The notes beneath the pieces were generated by a model. The model searched no databases, was not told where the DNA came from, and was given only the letters and a program-made list of their open reading frames with translations. The position numbers and the translations under genes are program-made. DNA of 23,040 nt from contig JAWWBX010000030.1 of the NCBI GenBank assembly GCA_033720735.1, positions 1-23,040 of the forward strand, read 5' to 3'. This DNA is from B8-G4 sp033720735. Its GTDB lineage: Bacteria; Bacteroidota; Bacteroidia; Chitinophagales; Saprospiraceae. Below are positions 14,069 through 22,064 of the stretch, piece by piece; positions within the stretch are counted from its first letter, which is position 1, and every line of letters starts with the position of its first letter.

Positions 14069-15619
14069 ATGCAAACGGAACTGACGGACTGGACAGCCCA
14101 TGTCCAGGGCACATCCTGGTTTTTCGGAGTCGGGATTGACAAATACCTTGAATTCCCCCGCCTCTACAACGCGGTCCGGGATGTTGAAGACATCCGTGAA
14201 TTGCTGATCGCCCGGTACGATGTCGATCCGGAGCACGCGATCACCATCTTTGACGAGGAGGCTACCGAAGACAATATCAAGGGGCGTCTGCACGCCCTGA
14301 CCCAGGAACTCAAGCCCCACGACAAACTTCTGATCTACTATTCCGGACACGGTCACCTGAGTGCCACCAAGCGCGGCTACTGGATCTCGCATGATGCGCG
14401 TCGCGGCAACCCCGCGCGCTACATTTCAAATGCCGATATCCGCACCTACCTCGAAGATTCCCCCGCCAAGCACATCCTGCTGATTTCCGATTCGTGCTTT
14501 TCGGGGTCCCTCCTGCAAAGCGGCAGCATGCGGTCGACCCGCTCGGTGGCAGAGCTTGAAAAACTCCCGTCCCGCTGGGGGCTTTGCTCTGGGCGCGGCG
14601 ATGAAGAGGTGTGGGACGGAGAGCCGGGCCAGAACAGCCCCTTCGCGCAGAGTATTCTGGATGCGTTGAGCAGCAATGATCAGGCATCCTGGAATGTTTC
14701 CAAACTGGTCGAGATCGTCACTGAACAGACCGCAGCGCATACGCGCCAACTCCCCCAGGGAAGCCCGATGAACATCTTCGGGCACAAGGGAGGTCAATAT
14801 GTGTTCCGGAAAAGGGGCAGTGTGGGGAGCACGACAATGCCTCCTGAATCCAGGCTGGAGCCAACGCAACAGCAGGGAGCCGGAGCCGGACGGGATTCGT
14901 GGGCAAAGCGTAAATCGACCAGTGGCAAGAAGGGTCTGCACAAAGTGGGTAAAGTGATGGTCTGGGTCTTTGCGGCGCTTGGGCTCTTGCTCACCAGCAT
15001 GTTTATGTTTCCGTCGGTTTTCGGTGTCGGTCCCGATCCGCTGCAACTCCAGTACGAGATGTTTGCCGATGGCGTCCAGTTCAACTTTATCGGAGGAACG
15101 CCAAGCTATACCCTGACTGTCGCGGCTGAAGATGAAATCCGCTATGGCGGAGAACTGGAAGAAAGTGGTGAGTTTGCAGTCACCTTCGACAAATTTTTTG
15201 CGTACCCGGGGGATTATACATTGCAGATCGGGGATGGCGCCGGCCAGGTCGTTGAGAGATCGTTCACAATTCCCGAGCCGGAAGATCTTGTCGTCGGGGC
15301 GTTTCATACTACCAGCGGTTTTGACACGGATAATCTGTGGCCGGTCAATCAGAACCCATTGTTTAACCCCGAAATGCTGGTGTATGTGTTTGCGAGTATA
15401 TCATCCAGTCGTGAGCAGCCATTGACATTCAGGTGGTATGATGAAGAGGCGAATCTGCTTTTTGCCCCGGAAATCCGTAGCGTCGAGCAAACCAATGGTG
15501 ACCCATTTCGCATGATGACCTATCAGAATATCCGGAAATCCGGGACGTACGTGGTCCATCTCATCAATGACAACGGGATCATTGTCGCCGAGACTGTCTT
15601 TGGTGTCGCCGGGGAATAG
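14069..15619 (+). CDS. Membrane-anchored caspase-family (C14) protein
   Basis: A 516-residue protein. Residues 15-245 form a caspase-like p20/p10 domain: the beta-strand start FFGVGIDKYLEFPRLYNAV, the catalytic His94 in YYSGHG and the catalytic Cys143 in ISDSCFSGSL. It is a cysteine peptidase of the metacaspase/paracaspase clan. A basic, flexible linker (250-293, Q/G/S-rich then KRKSTSGKKGLHKVGK) leads into one membrane helix at about 294-316. Residues 320-516 are beta-rich and include an Ig- or SprB-like GGTPSYTLTV strand pattern. The basic side before the helix predicts the caspase domain inside and the C-terminal part in the periplasm, so it could sense an envelope signal. The start is ATG 14069; the upstream GTG at 13982 is unlikely. 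It lies 61 bp before a second caspase gene and is probably co-transcribed with it. Confidence 0.88.
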   Translation: MQTELTDWTAHVQGTSWFFGVGIDKYLEFPRLYNAVRDVEDIRELLIARYDVDPEHAITIFDEEATEDNIKGRLHALTQELKPHDKLLIYYSGHGHLSATKRGYWISHDARRGNPARYISNADIRTYLEDSPAKHILLISDSCFSGSLLQSGSMRSTRSVAELEKLPSRWGLCSGRGDEEVWDGEPGQNSPFAQSILDALSSNDQASWNVSKLVEIVTEQTAAHTRQLPQGSPMNIFGHKGGQYVFRKRGSVGSTTMPPESRLEPTQQQGAGAGRDSWAKRKSTSGKKGLHKVGKVMVWVFAALGLLLTSMFMFPSVFGVGPDPLQLQYEMFADGVQFNFIGGTPSYTLTVAAEDEIRYGGELEESGEFAVTFDKFFAYPGDYTLQIGDGAGQVVERSFTIPEPEDLVVGAFHTTSGFDTDNLWPVNQNPLFNPEMLVYVFASISSSREQPLTFRWYDEEANLLFAPEIRSVEQTNGDPFRMMTYQNIRKSGTYVVHLINDNGIIVAETVFGVAGE

Positions 15620-15680
15620 CCGACATGTCCAAAATCCGAATTGATTAGATTACACCTCCAAACCGAACAAACCCCATCAC

Positions 15681-18600
15681 ATGAAAAACCTCTTTGCATT
15701 GCTCGTCGGAATCAACGACTACCAGAAACCACTCGAGAAACTGCGCGGATGCATCAAGGACATCAACCAGATCCAGGACTATATTGACAAGCACTGCCGT
15801 GACTTCAATGTTCAGATCAAGCGCCTCGAAGACTCCAGCGCCACCTACGCCAATATTATTGACGGATTCCGCACCCATTTGCGCAAGGCAGGACCAGAGG
15901 ATGTCGTTTGGTTTCACTTCAGTGGCCACGGATCTGAGGAATACTGTGCCGAAGAACTGCGCGTGATCGAGCCCAATGGCAAGGATCAGACTTTGATCTG
16001 CTATGACAGCCGGCGCGATGGCGCCGAGCACCTGGCGGACAAGGAACTTGCCGTATTACTACATGAGGTGGCCAACCTGGATGTGGATGGCAACCGGAAA
16101 GAGGGGGCCCCGCATATTGTCGTGTCCCTGGATTGTTGCCACAGTGGGTCGGGCACGCGCTCTGCCAGCGACGACGCCGAGGTGCGCACCCGTAACGCTG
16201 TTTCCAGCGGCAAGATCCGCTCGCTGGACAGTTACCTCGACGGGTATTATGCCAGGCAGGGTGGTACATTCCAGGTGCCAACATCACCGCACGTGGTGTT
16301 GTCCGCTTGTGAAAGTATCCAACTGGCAGGCGACTTGTCAAGGGGCGGTGCATTTACCACCGGACTCGTTGAGGCACTTAACAAGACCGGCGGGAAGATC
16401 AACTATTCCGACCTGTTCATGCAGGCCCGTTCTTCGGTGAGAAAGATCAGAAAGAACCAAACCCCGCAGTTTGATACCATCGAGAATTTTGATCCCTACG
16501 TACGCTTCCTGTCCGGCGATCCGGAGGGATCTCCCGACCGCTACGAAGTCATCCGCGACAATAACAAATGGTACGTTAAATGCGGCGCGATCCACGGGTT
16601 ACCGACGGCACCCCCTTCGCCCGTCGAGCTGGACATTTACGACGCTGACAACCCTGAAAAATCTATCGGTACTGCCACCATCCTCTCGGTTGGAGCCCTG
16701 CGCAGCGTCATCGACATGGAATCCAGCATCGATATCCGCAACTTCTTTGGTTCGCTGATCGCACAGGACAAAGAATACCGGGCGATCGTGAGGCATTTGC
16801 CGGCACCGCCTGAATTTGTCCTGCTGACCGGTGACGCGGATGGTATCGCCACCCTCAAGGATCGCTGGGATGACTCCAAGAATGTGCGCTGGACAACAGG
16901 CGACGAGGACGAAGCGACGATCGAGGTGTCGGCGAGCGATGGACAATTCATCGTCACTGACCTGCTTTCCGGCGCGCGGGTATTCAGCACATCAGAGCAG
17001 ACCCGCGACCATGCCGACGTCGTGGTCGATGCGCTCGGCAAGATGGTCAAATGGCGCCGTTTTATCCGGTTGCAAAATGATAACCCGCAATCGCGTATGG
17101 GCGACATCGCCGAGTTTGAAGTGCAGGTACTGGACACCCAGGGCGGCCGTACACCCTACCGGGCCAGCGAGATCAAATTGTACGCCTCACCAGAAAACTC
17201 TGCGAGGGTCTTCCCCTCCGGGCCTCAAGGGCCTGAAGAATGGCATTTTGGCTTCAACCCGGTCGTCAGGGTGCGCAATGTGACCCAGCCGCTGTACTTT
17301 TATCTCTTCTACCTCAATGCCGATTATGCGATCGAATGTACGGATGGAGAGATCGTCTATCGCCCGGAGGAGTACAATGACATCTCCGAACTTGAAATAC
17401 CGTTGTGGAAGCTGACCCGCGGGTTTGGACCGGGGGCCAACGAAGCCGAAACCACCTCCTATTTCAAATGCCTGGTGACTACGGAGCAGCTCGATCACCA
17501 GCAATTTCAGCAAAGCGGACTGGGTACACACCGCTCGGATCTGTCACTCTGGAATCCCGGTAAGATCTCCGATGACTGGGCCGCCTTTACCATGCGCGTG
17601 ACCATTGCCAGGGAAGAAAATCAGGTCGCTGCCGACCGCGAAACACTGGTGGCCGGCGGAGCGGTGCGGATCCGCCCGCACGCCGGAGTACGCGCCAAAG
17701 TCAGCGTGGGTCACAGCGAAGCTGGCACAAGGAGTCAGGACCCGAGCCACCAATTCGCATTGCTCGACAAGCAAGGATTCGAGCAGATCGGGTTCGGTGC
17801 TACCCGTAGTGCACGGACGCACAATGTCCTTGAGCTGAATGAACTACGCGTGGACGATCCCGAGCGTCTCGAGGATCACCCCCTTGATGTGGTGCTCCCC
17901 GGGAGTGATGAGGATGGCATGATCCTGCCCGTCGCGTTCGATGGCCAGCATTTCAGGGTAATCGGTGATTCTGAATCCGAGGGCGACGAGACGATCGTGC
18001 ACATCAGGGAGCTGCCGAAAGTGGCCGCGACCGGAAGCAACGGCCAGGTTGACAGCCCCTTCGCGGCCGAGATGCAGGACCGCAGCCTCTTCAGGGCGCT
18101 CAAGATGTCCTTCTTCCGGCTCAAGATCGGCAAGGAGAATGTGAATCAGCTGCAATATGTGATCTACTCGGATGCCGACAATATCCAGCTCGCCGCTGAC
18201 GGGATCAAGGAGAAAGTGGCGGATGCATCCAACATACTCGTCCTCCTGCACGGACTGGCGGGCAACGGCCGGACCATGTTGCAGGAGATCATTCAGTCGG
18301 CTGGTGTCGATTGGCCCAATGCGTACGATCTGGTCCTGGCCTACGAGTACGAAAGCCTCAACACTCCGTTGGAGAAAACCGCCAATCTGCTGGGTGAGTC
18401 ACTTGAGGAAGTTGGCATCCAAGACGGGGATGACAAAACCGTCACCCTGCTGGGCAATTCGATCGGCGGTCTGGTCGCCCGATGGTACGTGGAGCGCGGT
18501 GGTGGCAGCAAGGTCGTGGACCACTGTATCCTGGTCGGTGCCCCGCATGCCGGCTCGTTGTTCGGAAAACTTGAGGAGTACCGCAAGTCAGCGATGCGCT

Positions 18601-19037
18601 GGCTGGATCTCGGCATCAACTTCATCCCCAATCTCGTGCCGTTTTCGGGGTTCCTGCTGAAAGGGCTCCGCACCGCCGGAGATCTGGGTGCCACGCTCGG
18701 CCAGCTGAATCCCGAGTCAGATTTTATCAAGCAATTGAGAAAGAGCGATGATCCGCATGTGCGCTACAGCATTGTGAGTGGGGATGCCAGCGGTTTTGAG
18801 CCGGGCGGAAAAGGTTTGCCCGGCCTGATCGCCAAGGTCAGGACCGGTATCGGCAAGGTCGTCAATCGCGGGGAAGCGCATGACCTCTTCGCCTCGGTGC
18901 GGAGTACCAGCAATGAAGAGGGCTGGGTCAACCGGGATCCGCAACCACAGGTGATGCCCACGCTGCAATGTACACACTTCAGCTACCTGGCTCAGTCCGA
19001 CCGGTTCGTACCGGTAAGCGCTGAGCAGCGCGGATAA
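15681..19037 (+). CDS. Caspase-lipase fusion protein (C14 peptidase + alpha/beta hydrolase)
   Basis: An 1118-residue soluble protein with no signal peptide or membrane helix. N-terminal caspase domain at about 1-275: FALLVGINDYQKPLEKLRGC, catalytic His83 in FSGHG and Cys153 in LDCCHSG. A long middle region (about 285-830) contains several beta-rich segments; YFYLFYLNADYAIECT at 539-554 resembles the DUF4384-like modules of other bacterial caspases. The C-terminal domain (about 850-1118) is an alpha/beta hydrolase of the lipase/PGAP1/DUF676 type: oxyanion segment HGLAGNG at 857-863, nucleophile Ser927 in GNSIGG, then VGAPHAGS at 952-959, and probable catalytic His1099 in CTHFSYL. An acidic residue such as Asp1035 or Asp1068 could complete the triad. 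Proteolytic activation of the lipase by the caspase is an inference. It ends just before a strong terminator. Confidence 0.88.
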   Translation: MKNLFALLVGINDYQKPLEKLRGCIKDINQIQDYIDKHCRDFNVQIKRLEDSSATYANIIDGFRTHLRKAGPEDVVWFHFSGHGSEEYCAEELRVIEPNGKDQTLICYDSRRDGAEHLADKELAVLLHEVANLDVDGNRKEGAPHIVVSLDCCHSGSGTRSASDDAEVRTRNAVSSGKIRSLDSYLDGYYARQGGTFQVPTSPHVVLSACESIQLAGDLSRGGAFTTGLVEALNKTGGKINYSDLFMQARSSVRKIRKNQTPQFDTIENFDPYVRFLSGDPEGSPDRYEVIRDNNKWYVKCGAIHGLPTAPPSPVELDIYDADNPEKSIGTATILSVGALRSVIDMESSIDIRNFFGSLIAQDKEYRAIVRHLPAPPEFVLLTGDADGIATLKDRWDDSKNVRWTTGDEDEATIEVSASDGQFIVTDLLSGARVFSTSEQTRDHADVVVDALGKMVKWRRFIRLQNDNPQSRMGDIAEFEVQVLDTQGGRTPYRASEIKLYASPENSARVFPSGPQGPEEWHFGFNPVVRVRNVTQPLYFYLFYLNADYAIECTDGEIVYRPEEYNDISELEIPLWKLTRGFGPGANEAETTSYFKCLVTTEQLDHQQFQQSGLGTHRSDLSLWNPGKISDDWAAFTMRVTIAREENQVAADRETLVAGGAVRIRPHAGVRAKVSVGHSEAGTRSQDPSHQFALLDKQGFEQIGFGATRSARTHNVLELNELRVDDPERLEDHPLDVVLPGSDEDGMILPVAFDGQHFRVIGDSESEGDETIVHIRELPKVAATGSNGQVDSPFAAEMQDRSLFRALKMSFFRLKIGKENVNQLQYVIYSDADNIQLAADGIKEKVADASNILVLLHGLAGNGRTMLQEIIQSAGVDWPNAYDLVLAYEYESLNTPLEKTANLLGESLEEVGIQDGDDKTVTLLGNSIGGLVARWYVERGGGSKVVDHCILVGAPHAGSLFGKLEEYRKSAMRWLDLGINFIPNLVPFSGFLLKGLRTAGDLGATLGQLNPESDFIKQLRKSDDPHVRYSIVSGDASGFEPGGKGLPGLIAKVRTGIGKVVNRGEAHDLFASVRSTSNEEGWVNRDPQPQVMPTLQCTHFSYLAQSDRFVPVSAEQRG

Positions 19038-19072
19038 AAAAAAGCTGCCGGATGAGTCCGGCAGCTTTTTTT
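19036..19072. terminator. Strong bidirectional intrinsic terminator
   Basis: GCTGCCGGA (19044-19052), loop TGAG, then TCCGGCAGC (19057-19065): a perfect 9-bp stem flanked by eight A on the left (19036-19043) and seven T on the right (19066-19072). It can stop transcription from both sides, serving the caspase-lipase gene (plus strand) and the convergent membrane-protein gene that ends at 19092. Confidence 0.95.
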
Positions 19073-19091
19073 GTTCTTGCGGCAATACGCA

Positions 19092-19550
19092 TTAGTTACC
19101 GCCACCCGGTGGAGGTGTTTGGCTCTGCCCGGTTGGTCCGCTGCGATCACCAGCGCCAGCACCGCTGAGGTGGGCGATGATGACACCCAGGATACCGAGT
19201 TTGACCACCTCGAAGGCAGAGTCGCGCAGGACAGTGCCCAGATCACTCCATTCCTCCATCATGCCTGTCGTCGAAACACCATGCATGATAAAGCCGAACG
19301 CTACTGCGGTCAGAAAACCGACCATGATCCCGTAGCGCAGACCCTGCTGGGTCGGCGAACCACCCTCAACGCCTTTTGCATAGATCATGCAGAAGAAGAG
19401 GGCAAAGATCACGTAGCCGATGATCATCCAGAGAAAGTTGGGTGTTCCGCCTTCTGTACCACCCATCAGGATCCCGTAGAACAGGTAATCGATCAGTAAG
19501 CAATACACTGCACCGACGAGCGTACAGATCACCAGTTTTGTTGTGTTCAT
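19092..19550 (-). CDS. Small multi-pass membrane protein
   Basis: A 152-residue inner-membrane protein with four hydrophobic helices at about 5-29, 38-58, 72-92 and 108-128. The C-terminal tail is polar, flexible and rich in Gly, Pro and Gln (GDRSGPTGQSQTPPPGGGN). I cannot assign a family; the general look (MNTTKLVICTLVGAVYCLLID, then GLRYGIMVGFLTAV) recalls small DUF1761-like membrane proteins, but this is unproven. It is convergent with the caspase-lipase gene, sharing its terminator, and divergent from the cyclase gene 230 bp away. A link with either is possible but unsupported by any motif. Confidence 0.75.
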   Translation of the reverse strand: MNTTKLVICTLVGAVYCLLIDYLFYGILMGGTEGGTPNFLWMIIGYVIFALFFCMIYAKGVEGGSPTQQGLRYGIMVGFLTAVAFGFIMHGVSTTGMMEEWSDLGTVLRDSAFEVVKLGILGVIIAHLSGAGAGDRSGPTGQSQTPPPGGGN

Positions 19551-19780
19551 CTCAGTTGATTTTTCGTTTGATAAAAAAAGAGGTTGAGCAAATTCGCTTC
19601 AGTGCGACATGCGTACAATGCGGTCTGGTATGGAAAAGTGACGGGAAGGTGTACATTTCTGGGGTCACGAAGCAGACACATGCCGAAGGTGTTCTCTGTA
19701 AGATAGCAAAAAAGGCGTATTCGCGAATTCAGTCCCCCGCTGTATTTTAATACTTTCGTTCAAGCCGATCCCCGTAGTGC
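19551..19780. promoter_or_regulatory. Divergent intergenic region of membrane protein and cyclase genes
   Basis: No gene is seen in these 230 bp, which are more AT-rich than their surroundings and must hold the promoters of both flanking genes. TACTTTCG at 19751-19758 resembles the Bacteroidota -7 consensus TAnnTTTG, 22 bp before the cyclase ATG. A perfect 10-bp palindrome, ATTCGCGAAT at 19719-19728, lies about 22 bp further upstream and is a candidate operator. No -33 TTTG is evident at the expected distance. Confidence 0.4.
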
Positions 19781-22033
19781 ATGCCTGAAAAAGAGATCCG
19801 ACAGCTGGCCGCCGTGATGTTTACAGACATCGCGGGGTATACGGCGATGGTGCAGGAGGACGAGGCCGGCGCACTGAAGAAAGTAGCCAGGTACCGACAA
19901 GTCCTGCAGCAATGCACCGACGCCTACGGTGGCAAGGTGATCGCGTTCTACGGTGATGGCAGCCTCAGTATCTATCCCAGCGCGAGTAACGCCGTGCGTT
20001 GTGCCATCGACATGCAGGCAGGTTACCGCGAAGGCGAGCGCGTCCCAGTACGGATCGGGCTGCACCTGGGTGATATTGTCCTCAAGGACGATACGGTCTA
20101 TGGAGACGGGGTGAATGTCGCCTCGCGGATTGAAGCACAGGGTGTACCGGGTGCGATTCTGATCTCAGGCAAGATCCAGCGCGAAGTCAAGAATCAGGCG
20201 GACATTCATACCCGCTTGCTTGGCAGGTACGACCTCAAGAATGTACAGGAGGATATTGACGTGTATGCCGTCGTCAATGAAGGTTTGGTGATCCCGCCCA
20301 AGCCTGCGGCAGTGAGCAAGACCCGGCAACGCGCCAAACGGTTCGGCATCGCAGCCGGCCTGCTGTTCCTGGTGGGCTATTTCCTGGTCAATGCGGGTAT
20401 CCTCCCCTTCTTTGGCAAGGGAGATACGGTGCCGGCACAAGAAGAGCGGGTCGCCGTGTGGTTTCAGGATTTCGCACAGGTAGAGTCGCTCCCGGTTTCC
20501 GAGATGGCCGGCCGGCTCCTCATCGACAAGCTGCGTGAGGTCCCCAACACCAAGGTGGTGTCCTACGAATCAGCACAGCGCCAGGCACGCGACGCCAAGG
20601 AAGAAAAGGTCGTGCTGGCCGCTACCAACTATTCCTCCTTTGCTGCCAGGACCGGTGCGGTCAACCTCATTGACGGTTATATAGTGCGCATCGCTGGTGG
20701 TGATAGTCTTGAATTTCATGCCTCGTTGAAGAGCCTGTACGACCCGGATGAAGTCATCACGACGTTCAAGCCGGTCAAATGTGCAGTGAGTGATCCGGTC
20801 GATGGCATCTCCCAGCTCATCAGTGAGGTGCTCGGTTTTTGGGCCAGCCAGGACGATATTCTGTTTACCGTACCGACGATAGAGGCGTACCGCTCCTATC
20901 TCAATGCCAAACGTGCGTGGTCCGGTGATGACGATCTGGCCTACCGGCACGTACGCAACGCCATCCGCCAGGACTCGAGCTTCCTCGATCCGTATTTCCA
21001 GGCCATCCAGTATTGGCTCAATTCGCCTCGGTGTAATCGGGATTCCGCGCAGTACTATGTCGATCTGGTACGTCTCCGGTTCGATGACATGTCGCAGCGT
21101 CAGAAGAACTTTCTCAATTACTACCGCGAAGTGATCAACGGCAACAAGACCACAGCACTGGCCTACTATCAAAACGAAGTAGCGGTTGACCCGCTTGACC
21201 ATCATGTCAATACCGGGGGCATGGTACTTGCCAATACGCTGGCCCATGACGCGCGGAAAACGATTGAGTACTACGAGCTGATCCCCTTTGACAGCCTGGA
21301 TTTTGATCAATGCACGTATTGTCGTGAGCGCATCGAACATGCGATCGATGCCTACCTGCAGACCGGTGACGTCAATAGTGCCAGGCGGATCGCTGACAAC
21401 ATCGTTCCTGATCATGCCATCAACTTCCGCTCGCAGATCCAGGTCTATGCCCAGGTGGAAGATACCGCGGCCCTCAACAGCGTGGCACGCGCGGCTCTTA
21501 GCTACAAGAGGCCCGATATGTCAGCCTGGTCTGTGTATTTTCAGATTGCCAGGCGGTTTCGCCTGTTGGGCAATGACGACTTGTCACTGCATTATGCCCG
21601 CATCGCCGAGTCGCAACTGAAAGATCCCGGTTCGTGGGCAGCCATGGAAACCTACTATCTCAAGCGGCAGTATCAGGACGCGCTGCCCATCATCTCAACA
21701 TACCTGAAAACCCACGCCAACAACCCACTGACCCAACTGTATGCCGGCGTCATCCATGCCAATCTTGGCAACACTTCGGCCGCCAGGCAGGCCATCGCCG
21801 CCATGCAGGACACCAAAACCGATTGTGGCGAAGGGGAAAAACTCTACTACCAGGCTACCATCTTTGCACAACTTGGCGAGGAAGACGCTGCCATCGCCAA
21901 GCTGAAAGATGCTCTGAACTCTACGATCGGGTTTGAGTACTGGGCGTTTGAAAATGACCCCAACATGATGCCCCTGCGCGACAATCCTGCATACCAGCGC
22001 CTGGTGTACCCACTGGAAGCCGTACAACAATAA
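19781..22033 (+). CDS. Membrane-anchored class III nucleotide cyclase with TPR-like C-terminus
   Basis: A 750-residue protein. Residues 5-165 form a class III adenylate/guanylate cyclase domain: metal-binding Asp16 in FTDIAGYT and Asp59 in YGDGSLSIY, and the transition-state pair Asn112 and Arg116 in YGDGVNVASRIEA. The position three residues before the GD pair, usually the purine-selecting lysine (K-T-x-G-D), is Ala55 here, so the substrate nucleotide is uncertain. A basic stretch (180-187) precedes one membrane helix at about 187-209, predicting the cyclase inside and the rest outside. Residues 220-340 look like a TolB-like alpha/beta domain; 345-745 are helical repeats of TPR type, ending in SLHYARIAESQL, LYAGVIHANLGNTSAARQAI and YYQATIFAQLGEEDAAIAKL. 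It is probably a sensor-coupled second-messenger enzyme. Confidence 0.9.
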   Translation: MPEKEIRQLAAVMFTDIAGYTAMVQEDEAGALKKVARYRQVLQQCTDAYGGKVIAFYGDGSLSIYPSASNAVRCAIDMQAGYREGERVPVRIGLHLGDIVLKDDTVYGDGVNVASRIEAQGVPGAILISGKIQREVKNQADIHTRLLGRYDLKNVQEDIDVYAVVNEGLVIPPKPAAVSKTRQRAKRFGIAAGLLFLVGYFLVNAGILPFFGKGDTVPAQEERVAVWFQDFAQVESLPVSEMAGRLLIDKLREVPNTKVVSYESAQRQARDAKEEKVVLAATNYSSFAARTGAVNLIDGYIVRIAGGDSLEFHASLKSLYDPDEVITTFKPVKCAVSDPVDGISQLISEVLGFWASQDDILFTVPTIEAYRSYLNAKRAWSGDDDLAYRHVRNAIRQDSSFLDPYFQAIQYWLNSPRCNRDSAQYYVDLVRLRFDDMSQRQKNFLNYYREVINGNKTTALAYYQNEVAVDPLDHHVNTGGMVLANTLAHDARKTIEYYELIPFDSLDFDQCTYCRERIEHAIDAYLQTGDVNSARRIADNIVPDHAINFRSQIQVYAQVEDTAALNSVARAALSYKRPDMSAWSVYFQIARRFRLLGNDDLSLHYARIAESQLKDPGSWAAMETYYLKRQYQDALPIISTYLKTHANNPLTQLYAGVIHANLGNTSAARQAIAAMQDTKTDCGEGEKLYYQATIFAQLGEEDAAIAKLKDALNSTIGFEYWAFENDPNMMPLRDNPAYQRLVYPLEAVQQ

Positions 22034-22064
22034 CACCGGTGGTGCAAAGATGATGGAGAGATCG

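Noticed and set aside
14069..19037. CRISPR-associated or TPR-CHAT type caspase system
   Set aside because: No CRISPR array, gRAMP-like gene or TPR-CHAT architecture is present. The two proteins have their own different domain layout.
20570..21415. 281-codon minus-strand frame within the cyclase gene
   Set aside because: It is antisense to the helical-repeat region of a strongly supported gene and carries no recognisable motif.
19781..22033. Pycsar cyclase call
   Set aside because: The domain has the look of common Bacteroidota cyclase-TPR proteins with a membrane anchor, and no cyclic-nucleotide-binding effector lies beside it.
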